Below, in pieces: positions 8,888 to 16,848 of a stretch of 34,652 nucleotides of DNA (positions are counted from its first letter, which is position 1; every line of letters starts with the position of its first letter). This DNA comes from Gemmatimonadales bacterium (GTDB lineage: Bacteria > Gemmatimonadota > Gemmatimonadetes > Longimicrobiales > Gaopeijiaceae). A model generated the notes under the pieces. The model ran no database searches. It saw only the letters and a program-made list of their open reading frames with translations, and had not been told where the DNA came from. The DNA is taken from assembly GCA_007692665.1 (NCBI GenBank), contig REBP01000241.1, forward strand, positions 1 to 34,652, read 5' to 3'. Both the position numbers and the translations under genes were made by a program.

Positions 8888-9568
8888 GTGACCCCTGACC
8901 GCACCCTGTCCCGTACCGCCCCGTCCAGCGCCCGGCCCTGCGCTCCTTCCGGCGTATCGGCCTCCGCCGCACCGGCACCGGTGAACCGCGCGCTCCCGCG
9001 TACCCGGGTCCCTCGCGTCCTCCTTGGCGCGGCCCTCGTGCTGCTGGTCTCGGTGCTGCCGGCCTGCGGCGACGACCCGTTCCTCTTCCGGTGGACCGAG
9101 AACCCCAGGGAAGCCTTTCTCTATTCCCTGGACCGGGACGAGAGGAACCGACCCTCCGCCTTCGAGATGGCGCAGGGCCGCCGGATCGTGCTGGAGAGCG
9201 CGGCGGCCGCCGGGCTCTGGGATTTCGCCCTGGACACCCGCGACGGCGTCCTGGTCTTCCTCCCCCCCCGGTCCGTCGGGGTCCAGTCCCGGGCCGGGAT
9301 GGTCGAGTTTCCGGACACGCGGTACGACGAGGTCCTGATGGCCCCCGGCGACACGGCGGCCTACACGACGCGGGAGCCGCTGCCGGTGCGCATGGGCTCG
9401 ATCTATGTGGTCCGGACGCGGGAACAGCCCGGGGTCTTCGGGCAGACCTGCGTCTACTACGGCAAGGTGCAGCCCCTGGAGATCGATCCGGTGGCGGGGA
9501 CCCTCCTTTTCCGCTTCGACACGAGCCCCGACTGCAACAATCCGAGTCTCGTTCCGCCGGGGAGCTGA
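8888..9568 (+). CDS. Lipoprotein of unknown function
   Basis: A 226-residue protein from GTG 8888. A hydrophobic stretch (VLLGAALVLLVSVLPAC) ends in a lipobox with the lipidated Cys at residue 60. The GTG at 8981 would give a textbook 28-residue signal (Cys29) and may be the true start; neither has a clear Shine-Dalgarno. The mature part opens GDDPFLFRWTENPREAFLYSLDR and has LWDFALDTRDGVLVFLPP, IYVVRTRE and CVYYGKVQPL, with a Cys pair near the end (CVYY, DCNN) that may form a disulfide. The pattern reminds me of lipoproteins common in Gemmatimonadota, but I know no function. It is first in an operon with serS three bases on. Confidence 0.8.
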   Translation: MTPDRTLSRTAPSSARPCAPSGVSASAAPAPVNRALPRTRVPRVLLGAALVLLVSVLPACGDDPFLFRWTENPREAFLYSLDRDERNRPSAFEMAQGRRIVLESAAAAGLWDFALDTRDGVLVFLPPRSVGVQSRAGMVEFPDTRYDEVLMAPGDTAAYTTREPLPVRMGSIYVVRTREQPGVFGQTCVYYGKVQPLEIDPVAGTLLFRFDTSPDCNNPSLVPPGS

Positions 9569-9571
9569 GTC

Positions 9572-10849
9572 GTGCTTGACCTCAGGCTCCTCCGGAGCGA
9601 TCCGGAGACGGTTCGCCGTGCTCTCTCTCGCAGGGGCGGAGACACCGGCGCGGGCGTCGTGGACGAACTCCTGGCTCACGACGAGCGGCGGCGGGCGGCG
9701 ATCACCGAGGTGGACGCGCTCAAGGCGGAGCGAAACGAGGCCTCCCGCAAGGTGGGCGAGATCAAGCGGGCCGGCGGTGACGCGGAAGCCCTGATCCTCC
9801 GGACGCGGGCCGTGGGAGAGCGGATCTCGGAACTGGACCGGGTCGTGGCGGCCTCCGACGAAGCCATCGGCGACCTGCTTCTGGCGACGCCCAACCTTCC
9901 GGACCCCGCCGTGCCCGAGGGTGGGGTGGAGTCGAACCAGGTCATGCGCGCCTGGGGAGATCCGGTCCAGCACCCGTTCGCGGCGCTTCCGCACTGGGAA
10001 CTCGGGGAGCGCCTGGGACTTCTGGACCTGCCCGGTGGTGCAAGCATCTCGGGCTCCGGTTTCCCGGTTCTGCGGGGGCGGGGTGCGCGGCTCCAGCGCG
10101 CCCTCATCGACTGGATGCTGGACATCCACACGGAGAACCACGGCTACGAGGAACTCCGTGTTCCCTACCTGGTGACGCGGGAGAGCATGATCGGGACGGG
10201 ACAGCTCCCCAAGTTCGAGGAGGAATCGTACCTCGCCGAGCGGGACGGACTCTGGCTGATCCCCACGGCGGAGGTGCCCGTCACGAACCTCCACCGGGAC
10301 TCGATCCTCGATGCGGGGGAACTCCCCCTTCGCTACACCGCCTACTCCCCCTGCTTCCGGCGGGAGGCGGGCGCTGCGGGGAAGGACACGCGGGGACTCC
10401 TCCGGGTGCACCAGTTCGACAAGGTCGAGCTCGTGCGGCTCGAGCGCCCCGAGCGTTCGGCGGATGCGCTGGAGGAACTCACCGCCGAGGCCGAGTCCAT
10501 CCTCCAGAAGCTGGGCCTGGCGTACCGCGTCCTGCGCCTTGCCGCCGGGGACCTCGGGTTCTCCGCCCGCATGACCTACGACCTCGAGGTGTGGGCGCCG
10601 GGTGTGGAGCGCTGGCTCGAGGTTTCGTCGTGCTCGAACTTCGGCGACTACCAGGCCCGCCGGACCAACCTGCGGTACCGTCCGGAGCCCGGAGCGAAGC
10701 CCGAGTTCCTGCACACGCTGAACGGCTCCGCCCTCGCCCTCCCCCGCCTGATCGTGGCGCTCCTCGAGACGTACCAGGAGGAGGACGGGTCGGTGACCCT
10801 TCCGGAAGTGCTCAGGGACCGGACGGGCATGACCCGAATCGAGCCCTGA
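9572..10849 (+). CDS. serS: Seryl-tRNA synthetase
   Basis: Charges tRNA-Ser in the cytoplasm. The protein is 425 residues, the usual size. The N-terminal coiled-coil arm for tRNA binding spans about residues 25-105. Class II motif 2 is FRREAGAAGKDTRGLLRVHQFDKVEL and motif 3 is NGSALALPRLIVALLETYQ. The serine and ATP site includes PTAEVPVTNLH. The GTG at 9572 has GGAG seven bases upstream, overlapping the end of the lipoprotein gene three bases before. The histidine kinase starts 22 bases downstream, an unusual partner for a synthetase that probably just shares the transcript. Confidence 0.97.
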   Translation: MLDLRLLRSDPETVRRALSRRGGDTGAGVVDELLAHDERRRAAITEVDALKAERNEASRKVGEIKRAGGDAEALILRTRAVGERISELDRVVAASDEAIGDLLLATPNLPDPAVPEGGVESNQVMRAWGDPVQHPFAALPHWELGERLGLLDLPGGASISGSGFPVLRGRGARLQRALIDWMLDIHTENHGYEELRVPYLVTRESMIGTGQLPKFEEESYLAERDGLWLIPTAEVPVTNLHRDSILDAGELPLRYTAYSPCFRREAGAAGKDTRGLLRVHQFDKVELVRLERPERSADALEELTAEAESILQKLGLAYRVLRLAAGDLGFSARMTYDLEVWAPGVERWLEVSSCSNFGDYQARRTNLRYRPEPGAKPEFLHTLNGSALALPRLIVALLETYQEEDGSVTLPEVLRDRTGMTRIEP

Positions 10850-10871
10850 CCGGCGGGCGGGGGCCGGGCCG

Positions 10872-12068
10872 ATGGTGAGGATGCGCTGGTCCCTGGTCCT
10901 GGCCCTCGCCTTCCTGGCGATCCTGGGGTGGTACCTGCTCTACACGGAGCAGATCGTCCGCACCTTCCGGGCCGACGTGACCACGATGACCCGCATGTAC
11001 GCCGAGGTCCAGGCGGGGCTCCAGGACCCCGAACCCGGAGGAACCACTGCGGCGCTGGCCCGCCTCCAGGACATCATTGTCGAGTCGGGCCTCCCCCTCG
11101 TGCTGTCGAGCCAGGGCGACACGATCATCGGGGCGGTGAACCTCCCCTTCGAGGCCGATCTCTCGACACCCGAAGGCCAGGCCAGGGTGCAGCTCTACAT
11201 CCGGAGGCTCGAGGCCCGGAACCCGCCCGTGGGGGATCCGGAGATCGCGCGAATCCACTACGGCGACCCGCCGGAGCTGCAGCGTCTGCGGTGGATCCCC
11301 TGGCTCCAGGTCACGGGGCTCCTCCTCACCTTCCTGGTGGGGGTCCTCGTGGTCCGGGCCCAGCGCCGCGCCGAGACCGACCAGGCGTGGACGGCCATGG
11401 CCCGGGAACTCGCCCACCAGCTGGGCACGCCGATCTCGTCGCTCCAGGGCTGGCTCGAGGTGCTCAGGCTCCCCCACGGCGAGCGTCCGGGTGAACTCGG
11501 CGACCCGGTCATCGCCGCCGAGATCGGCGAGGACGTGGAACGCCTGGAGCGGGTGAGCCGCCGCTTCGAACTCATCGGCCGGGAGACTCCGCTCCGTTCT
11601 CTCCCCCTGGCCCAGGTCACCGGCGCCGTGGAACGCTACCTGAGGGCCCGCATGCCCCGCCTGGGGCCGGGGGTCGCGCTCGAGGTCCGCATGCCCTCCG
11701 ACCTCCCCGACGTGCAGGGGAGCGAGGTCCTCCTGACCTGGGCGCTGGAGAACATCGTGAAGAACGCGCTGGACGCGCTGGCGGGGCAGGGGGGAGAGAT
11801 CCGCATCGAGGGGTTCCATCGGGAGCCGGAATGGGTGATCCTGATGATCGAGGACAACGGCCCCGGCATCGACCCGGTGGTCCGGGACCGGATCTTCGAG
11901 GCGGGGGCCACGACGAAGTCGAGCGGGTGGGGCGTGGGGCTCGCCCTCTCGCAGCGCATCGTCGAGCGGGTTCACGGCGGTACGCTCCGGGTGGCCCGCA
12001 CCGGTCCCGAGGGCACCGCCTTCGAACTCCGCCTCCCGGTTGCCGCCGCTCCGGCAGCCACCGCCTGA
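10872..12068 (+). CDS. Membrane sensor histidine kinase
   Basis: A 398-residue kinase with membrane helices near residues 6-24 and 142-163 and a small extracytoplasmic sensor region of about 115 residues between them. There is no obvious HAMP or PAS domain. The phospho-acceptor is His182 in MARELAHQLGTPISSLQGWLE. The ATPase has ENIVKNALDAL (N box), DNGPGID (G1), IFEAGATTK and GWGVGLALS (G2). All catalytic motifs are intact. No response regulator is adjacent on this strand; the nearest is the one-domain regulator of the divergent operon at 8275-8679. The signal sensed is unknown. It follows serS by 22 bases. Confidence 0.92.
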   Translation: MVRMRWSLVLALAFLAILGWYLLYTEQIVRTFRADVTTMTRMYAEVQAGLQDPEPGGTTAALARLQDIIVESGLPLVLSSQGDTIIGAVNLPFEADLSTPEGQARVQLYIRRLEARNPPVGDPEIARIHYGDPPELQRLRWIPWLQVTGLLLTFLVGVLVVRAQRRAETDQAWTAMARELAHQLGTPISSLQGWLEVLRLPHGERPGELGDPVIAAEIGEDVERLERVSRRFELIGRETPLRSLPLAQVTGAVERYLRARMPRLGPGVALEVRMPSDLPDVQGSEVLLTWALENIVKNALDALAGQGGEIRIEGFHREPEWVILMIEDNGPGIDPVVRDRIFEAGATTKSSGWGVGLALSQRIVERVHGGTLRVARTGPEGTAFELRLPVAAAPAATA

Positions 12069-12174
12069 CGCGGGCCGAAAACCCGCCGCTGCGCGCCGCA
12101 CCGGGGCCGTCGCATCCCCCGGATACCGCCTTCGCGACCGTTCCTCACCACCTCTTCCCACCCTGAACCCCCGG

Positions 12175-14547
12175 ATGCGGGTGAATCTCTTCGACCACGA
12201 AACCACCGACGCCGTGCTGGCCCGGACTTCCGAGACGATGAACCCCGAGCAGCAGGAGGCCGTGGAGCACGTGGAGGGTCCGATCCTGGTCCTCGCCGGC
12301 GCCGGGTCCGGGAAGACGCGGGTGCTGACGGTGCGGATCGCGCGACTCATCGCGGAGCACGGGGTGCCTGCGGACCGCATCCTGGCGGTGACCTTCACGA
12401 ACAAGGCGGCGGGAGAGATCCGGGCCCGCATCCGGCGGTTCCTGGGGCGCGACCCGGTGGGGATGTGGATGGGGACCTTCCACTCGCTGGGCGCCCGGCT
12501 CCTCCGGCGGCACGCCGAGCTCCTGGGGTGGGATTCGACCTTCACGATCTTCGATGCCGAAGAGAGCCTCCGCGAGATCAAGCGGATCATGGACCGGGAG
12601 CAGCTCGACCCGAAGCGGTGGAAGCCCCAGGCGGTGCGTTCTGCCATGTCGGATGCCAAGAACCAGCTGGTGGGGCCCGACGCCTTCGTGGCGCAGCACG
12701 CCGACGGCTTCGACTTCTTCCTGAAGACGGTGGCGAAGATCTACCCGGCCTACCAGGCCTCGCTCCGGGAGCAGAACGCCTTCGACTTCGACGACCTGCT
12801 TGTGAAGCCGGTGGAGCTCTTCCGCGACCACGAGCAGGTGCTCGAGCGGTACCGGGAGCGGTTCGCCTTCATCCTGGTGGACGAATACCAGGACACGAAC
12901 CGGGCCCAGTTCCTCTTTCTCGAGATGCTGGCGGCGAAGCACCGGAACATCATGGTGGTTGGAGATGATGACCAGTCAATTTATGGCTGGCGCGGGGCCG
13001 ACGTGCGGAACATCCTGGACTTCGAGAAGACCTACCCCGGCGCCCGCGTGATCCGCCTCGAGCGCAACTACCGCTCCACCGGGAACATCCTGGCGGCGGC
13101 GAACGAGGTCATCCGGCGGAACCTGCAGCGGAAGGAAAAGACGCTCCGGACGGACCGGGATGCCGGGGAGTCCCTGGTGCTCGTGGAGTGCGCCGACGAG
13201 CGCGACGAGGCCCGCTGGATGGTGGAGGAGATCGAGACGCGCCGAAGCCAGGACGCGTCGATCCCCTACCAGGACTTCGCCATCCTCTACCGGACGAACG
13301 CCCAGTCCCGGGCGCTGGAGGATGCGTTCCGGAGGCGCGGCGTGCCGTACCAGATCGTCGGGGGCGTGCGCTTCTACGAGCGGCGGGAGATCCAGGACGT
13401 CCTGGCCTACCTGCGGCTCATCTCGAACCCCCGGGATGCGGCCGCCTTCCAGCGCATCGTGAACGTGCCGAAGCGGGGGATCGGGGCCACCTCGCAGAAG
13501 CGCTTCCAGGGGTGGGCGGTGGAGGCGGGGGTGTCGCCGCTGGAGGCAACGGAGCGACTGGACGAGGTGCCGGACCTTCCCCGGGCCGCCCGGAACTCGC
13601 TCCAGGGGTTCGGGGAGCTGATCCGGCGCTTCTCGATCCGGGCCACACAGGTGTCGGTGGGGACGCTCCTCGAGGAACTGCTGGAGGAACTGGACTTCCT
13701 GGCCCAGCTGCGCGCCGAGGGTCCGGAAGGGGAGGACCGGGCCGAGAACGTGAAGGAGCTCGTGGCCGGCGCCCTGGACTTCGACGCCGAGCTCGAGGAG
13801 GAGTGGGGCGACGAGACCCCGCCCGATACCTTCACCGAGCTGGACCTCTTCCTGCAGCAGGTCGCGCTGGTCACCGACCTGGACCGGGCGGACGAGGACG
13901 CGGACACCGTCACCTTCATGACGCTCCACAACGCGAAGGGGCTCGAGTTTCCCACGGTGTTCCTGGCCGGGCTAGAAAACGGCCTCTTCCCCATGGGACG
14001 CGCCTTCGACGACCCGGCCCAGCTCGAGGAGGAGCGCCGGCTCTTCTACGTGGGCGTGACCCGGGCCGAGGACCGCCTCTTCCTGAGCTGGGCCCGGGAA
14101 CGGCGGCGGGCCGGGGACTTCATGATGTGCACGCTCTCCTCCTTCGTGTCGGATATTCCCGAGGAGCTGCTGGTTACCCGGCGGACGCCGCACCTGGAGG
14201 CCCAGACCCGCACCTTCGACGCCCGGGATCGGAGCGGAGGTCGGACCGGGGAGTCCGGAGGATTCGGAAGCTCGCTGGGGGCCGCGCGCGCGGCCAAGGG
14301 CGACCCCTCGGAGGGTCGGGCCTCGGCGCGGCGGGCCGCCGAGCGGGAGCGCACCTTCGAGGAGGGGCTGAACCAGGACGCGCCCCACCTGGTGCCCGGC
14401 GAACGGGTGAGCCACGCGACCTTCGGATCCGGCACCGTGAAGGGGGTCTCGGGCTTCGGGCGCGACTTGAAGGTCACGGTGGACTTCGACGGCGTGGGCG
14501 AGAAGAAGCTCCTGGCCCGCTACGCGAAGCTGGAGCGGGATTTCTGA
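12175..14547 (+). CDS. pcrA: UvrD/PcrA-type superfamily 1 DNA helicase
   Basis: A 3'-5' ATP-driven helicase for repair and removal of stalled complexes; 790 residues, close to PcrA and UvrD. Walker A is AGAGSGKTRVL near residue 40, Walker B VDEYQDTN near 235, then GDDDQSIYGWRGA. Motif V is TFMTLHNAKGLEF, and VGVTRAEDRLFLSWARE is motif VI. The C-terminus has a PcrA-like tail, GERVSHATFGSGTVKGV with DFDGVGEKKLLARYAKL, an RNA-polymerase-binding Tudor-like domain in relatives. The ATG at 12175 gives MRVNLFDHETTD; the ATG at 12238 (MNPEQQEAV) is possible. The 106-base gap after the kinase has only a 5-bp hairpin without a T tract. A codon patch at 12958-12988 is reported separately. Confidence 0.94.
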   Translation: MRVNLFDHETTDAVLARTSETMNPEQQEAVEHVEGPILVLAGAGSGKTRVLTVRIARLIAEHGVPADRILAVTFTNKAAGEIRARIRRFLGRDPVGMWMGTFHSLGARLLRRHAELLGWDSTFTIFDAEESLREIKRIMDREQLDPKRWKPQAVRSAMSDAKNQLVGPDAFVAQHADGFDFFLKTVAKIYPAYQASLREQNAFDFDDLLVKPVELFRDHEQVLERYRERFAFILVDEYQDTNRAQFLFLEMLAAKHRNIMVVGDDDQSIYGWRGADVRNILDFEKTYPGARVIRLERNYRSTGNILAAANEVIRRNLQRKEKTLRTDRDAGESLVLVECADERDEARWMVEEIETRRSQDASIPYQDFAILYRTNAQSRALEDAFRRRGVPYQIVGGVRFYERREIQDVLAYLRLISNPRDAAAFQRIVNVPKRGIGATSQKRFQGWAVEAGVSPLEATERLDEVPDLPRAARNSLQGFGELIRRFSIRATQVSVGTLLEELLEELDFLAQLRAEGPEGEDRAENVKELVAGALDFDAELEEEWGDETPPDTFTELDLFLQQVALVTDLDRADEDADTVTFMTLHNAKGLEFPTVFLAGLENGLFPMGRAFDDPAQLEEERRLFYVGVTRAEDRLFLSWARERRRAGDFMMCTLSSFVSDIPEELLVTRRTPHLEAQTRTFDARDRSGGRTGESGGFGSSLGAARAAKGDPSEGRASARRAAERERTFEEGLNQDAPHLVPGERVSHATFGSGTVKGVSGFGRDLKVTVDFDGVGEKKLLARYAKLERDF

Positions 14548-14587
14548 TGCGGGGGAGGGGTGGAGGTCGGCGCACGGAGTCACCGGG

Positions 14588-15634
14588 GTGAGTGACCAGC
14601 CCCGCATCGACGTCGGCCTCAACGCGGTCATCGTGGCGGTGACGGACGAGCGGCCGAGGGTGCTGACGCTCCGTGGCCCCGATCCCGCCGACCCGGAGGG
14701 CAGGGCGGCCGACCTCCTCCCCTACGGTCCACTGGACCCCGGGGGCGACCGGACCCTGGAACTGACCCTTCGCGGATGGGTCCGGAACCAGGCCCGCCTC
14801 GAACTCGGCTACGTGGAGCAGCTCTACACCTTCGGGGACCGGGGGCGGCTCAAGGGTCAGCCACTGGAGGGAGAGCGGCTCGGGGCAGAGCCAAGCGGGG
14901 CATGGCCACGCGAGACACGGCCACCCGAGGCACAGCCACCCGAGGGGGAGCCACGCACCCTCTCCGTGGCCTACCTCGCCCTGGCCCGGGAGCGGGCTTC
15001 GCGGACCCCCGCCGGCGTCCACTGGCAGGAGGTCTACGCCTACCTGCCCTGGGAGGACGGCAGGAAGGGTCGCCCCGAACTCTTCGATCGTTTCCTCGTT
15101 CCGCGCCTCGAAACATGGATCCGGAGCGCCGGGAGCCGCCGGGAGCGGGACGAGCGAAGGGACCGGGCCGCCGTGGGCTTCGGGCTCTTCGGATCCGACT
15201 GGGACGGGGACCGGGTGCTGGAGCGCTATGAGCTCCTGTACGGCGCGGGGCTCGTACCCGAGGCCGGACGGGACCGCGGCATCACCTCCGACGCCGGGGA
15301 CCTCGTCCCCGGGCGGCCCATGGGAGCGGACCACCGGCGCATGCTGGCCACCGCGCTGGGCCGGATCCGCGGGAAGATCCGGTACCGACCCGTGGTCTTC
15401 GAACTCGTCCCCCCCCACTTCACCCTGCTCCAGCTGCAGCGGGTGGTGGAGGCGCTTTCGGGCGTGCGGCTCCACAAGCAGAACTTCCGGCGCCTGGTGG
15501 AACGAGGGGGACTGGTGGAGGGAACCGGGGACTACGAGAGCGATACCGGCGGCCGGCCGGCCGAACTCTTCCGTTTCCGGCGCGAGGTCCTCCGGGAGCG
15601 GCGTGCCCCGGGTGTGGGCCTTCCGGGAGCATGA
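14588..15634 (+). CDS. Nudix-like NAD biosynthesis regulator with winged helix (NadQ/NrtR type)
   Basis: A 348-residue protein opening RIDVGLNAVIVAVTDERPRVLTL. A Nudix-like fold covers the first two thirds (PYGPLDPGGDRTLELTLRGWV, LGYVEQLYTFGDRGR). The Nudix box REXXEE catalytic pattern is missing, so it is probably a ligand sensor, not a hydrolase. A winged helix lies near residues 277-335 (FTLLQLQRVVEALSG, LHKQNFRRLVERGGLV, GRPAELFRF). This layout matches the COG4111 predicted NAD regulators and the wider NrtR group (from memory). It sits 215 bases before nadABC with a palindrome in the gap. It is probably a repressor of nadABC responding to an NAD-related metabolite (inference). Residues 102-123 are an imperfect repeat insert. 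The start is GTG 14588. Confidence 0.82.
   Translation: MSDQPRIDVGLNAVIVAVTDERPRVLTLRGPDPADPEGRAADLLPYGPLDPGGDRTLELTLRGWVRNQARLELGYVEQLYTFGDRGRLKGQPLEGERLGAEPSGAWPRETRPPEAQPPEGEPRTLSVAYLALARERASRTPAGVHWQEVYAYLPWEDGRKGRPELFDRFLVPRLETWIRSAGSRRERDERRDRAAVGFGLFGSDWDGDRVLERYELLYGAGLVPEAGRDRGITSDAGDLVPGRPMGADHRRMLATALGRIRGKIRYRPVVFELVPPHFTLLQLQRVVEALSGVRLHKQNFRRLVERGGLVEGTGDYESDTGGRPAELFRFRREVLRERRAPGVGLPGA
14890..14958 (+). repeat. Imperfect 15-bp tandem repeat inside the NAD regulator gene
   Basis: Four copies plus a part-copy of a 15-base unit of the form gccacccgaggcaca, at 14890-14904, 14905-14919, 14920-14934, 14935-14949 and 14950-14958. It encodes a Pro/Glu/Arg-rich pentapeptide repeat (WPRET, RPPEA, QPPEG) in a loop of the Nudix-like domain. 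The frame is kept whatever the copy number. Confidence 0.8.
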
Positions 15635-15784
15635 GCGGAAGGCACGCGCAGGACGCTCGCAGGCGGAACCCGCACGGGCGGGGGGAGGGGCGGCGCCCCA
15701 TCCGCATCCCGATCCGCCCGGACCCCTGGCGCGGAATCTGCGTGACACTTCCGTGACGCCCGGATCGTGAGTACATTCCGAAGT
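15635..15784 (+). other. Intergenic stretch before the nadA control region
   Basis: About 150 bases with no convincing gene. Its one visible structure is a direct repeat of CGTGAC spaced 11 bases apart (15741-15746 and 15752-15757), one helical turn, and a possible -10 TACATT at 15772-15777 without a good -35. It may hold the nadABC promoter or a second activator site. Nothing here is firm. Confidence 0.3.
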
Positions 15785-15809
15785 CGGCGGTCACTCGCCG
15801 CACTTTTTT
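15785..15809 (+). terminator. Short GC hairpin with T tract before nadA
   Basis: CGGCG (15785-15789) and CGCCG (15796-15800) flank a 6-base loop, followed after three bases by TTTTTT (15804-15809). It looks like a small intrinsic terminator for the regulator transcript, 150 bases after its stop and just ahead of the nadA operator. It would also work as an attenuator if nadABC transcription starts upstream. The stem is only 5 bp. Confidence 0.5.
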
Positions 15810-15818
15810 CATCCCTAA

Positions 15819-15837
15819 TATGCTCAATTTGAGTATA
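15819..15837. promoter_or_regulatory. 19-bp AT-rich palindrome, candidate NAD-regulator operator
   Basis: TATGCTCAATTTGAGTATA: two 9-base arms round a central T, eight of nine pairs matching (one G/A mismatch). It lies 12 bases before the nadA ATG at 15850 and overlaps a possible -10 TAATAT (15816-15821). In such GC-rich DNA a palindrome this AT-rich is unlikely by chance. The regulator encoded directly upstream is the obvious binder (inference). A dimeric winged-helix protein here would block RNA polymerase. Confidence 0.72.
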
Positions 15838-15849
15838 AGTGAGGAAGCC

Positions 15850-16848
15850 ATGGTCCCCGCGACCGCAGAAGCACTGACCGACAGGCTGTACGAGCGGGTC
15901 AGGGACGTGATCCCCGAAGCGGAGTGGGTGATCCATGCCCCGCTGGTGGCACGCATCCATGAGCTCAAGAAGGAGCGGAACGCGGTCATCCTCGCCCACA
16001 ACTACCAGACGCCCGAGATCTTCCACGGGGTCGCCGACATCGTGGGCGACTCGCTGGCGCTGGCACGCGAGGGTGCGCGGGTCGAGGCCGACGTCATCGT
16101 GCTGGCCGGGGTGCATTTCATGGCCGAGACGGCCAAGATCCTGAGCCCGGAGAAGACGGTCCTGATCCCGGACCTCCGGGCGGGATGCTCCCTGGCCGAT
16201 TCCATCACGGGCGCCGACATCCGGGAGCTGCGGAAGCGGTACCCCGGGGTGCCGGTGGTCACGTACGTGAACACCTCGGCCGACGTGAAGGCCGAAAGCG
16301 ACATCTGCTGCACGTCGTCCAACGCCGTGGAGGTGGTGGAGTCCCTCGGCGTGGACCGGGTGATCTGCCTCCCCGACCAGTACCTCGCAAAGTGGGTCGC
16401 GACCCAGACCGACGTGGACATCATCTGGTGGGATGGAGCCTGCGAGGTCCATGAGCGGTTCACCGGCGAGGAGATCCGGCGGTACCGGGAGAACTTCCCC
16501 GGCGCGGTGATCCTGGCGCATCCCGAGTGCCCCCCCGACGTCCTCGAGGAGGCCGACTACGTGGGCTCCACGGCGGGCATGACGAACTGGGTGCGGGAGC
16601 GGCAGCCGAAGCAGGTGGTCATGATCACCGAGTGCTCCATGAGCGACAACCTGGCGGCGGAGAACCCCGAGGTGGACTTTGTCCGCCCCTGCAACCTCTG
16701 CCCCCACATGAAGCGCATCACGCTGGAGAGGATCGTCCACGCGCTCGAGACGATGCAGTACCCGGTGGAGGTGGCGCCGGACGTCGCCGCGCGCGCCCGG
16801 GTCGCCGTGGAACGCATGCTTGCCGTGGGCCGGGGATCGGGCGGGTGA
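15850..16848 (+). CDS. nadA: Quinolinate synthase A (4Fe-4S)
   Basis: Condenses iminoaspartate with dihydroxyacetone phosphate to quinolinate, the second step of de novo NAD synthesis. The protein is 332 residues. The three cluster cysteines are Cys113 ([11 protein letters not shown]), Cys198 ([12 protein letters not shown]) and Cys284 ([10 protein letters not shown]). AHNYQTPEI and [13 protein letters not shown] are substrate-site segments. The ATG at 15850 is preferred: GAGGA lies just upstream, and the earlier in-frame ATG at 15820 is inside the palindrome and adds only [10 protein letters not shown]. It overlaps nadB by four bases and is followed by nadB and nadC in the usual pathway set. 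Confidence 0.96.
   Translation: MVPATAEALTDRLYERVRDVIPEAEWVIHAPLVARIHELKKERNAVILAHNYQTPEIFHGVADIVGDSLALAREGARVEADVIVLAGVHFMAETAKILSPEKTVLIPDLRAGCSLADSITGADIRELRKRYPGVPVVTYVNTSADVKAESDICCTSSNAVEVVESLGVDRVICLPDQYLAKWVATQTDVDIIWWDGACEVHERFTGEEIRRYRENFPGAVILAHPECPPDVLEEADYVGSTAGMTNWVRERQPKQVVMITECSMSDNLAAENPEVDFVRPCNLCPHMKRITLERIVHALETMQYPVEVAPDVAARARVAVERMLAVGRGSGG

Noticed and set aside
12070-12086. GCGGG/CCCGC hairpin just after the histidine kinase
   Set aside because: A 5-bp stem with a 7-base loop and no T tract; too weak to call a terminator in GC-rich DNA.
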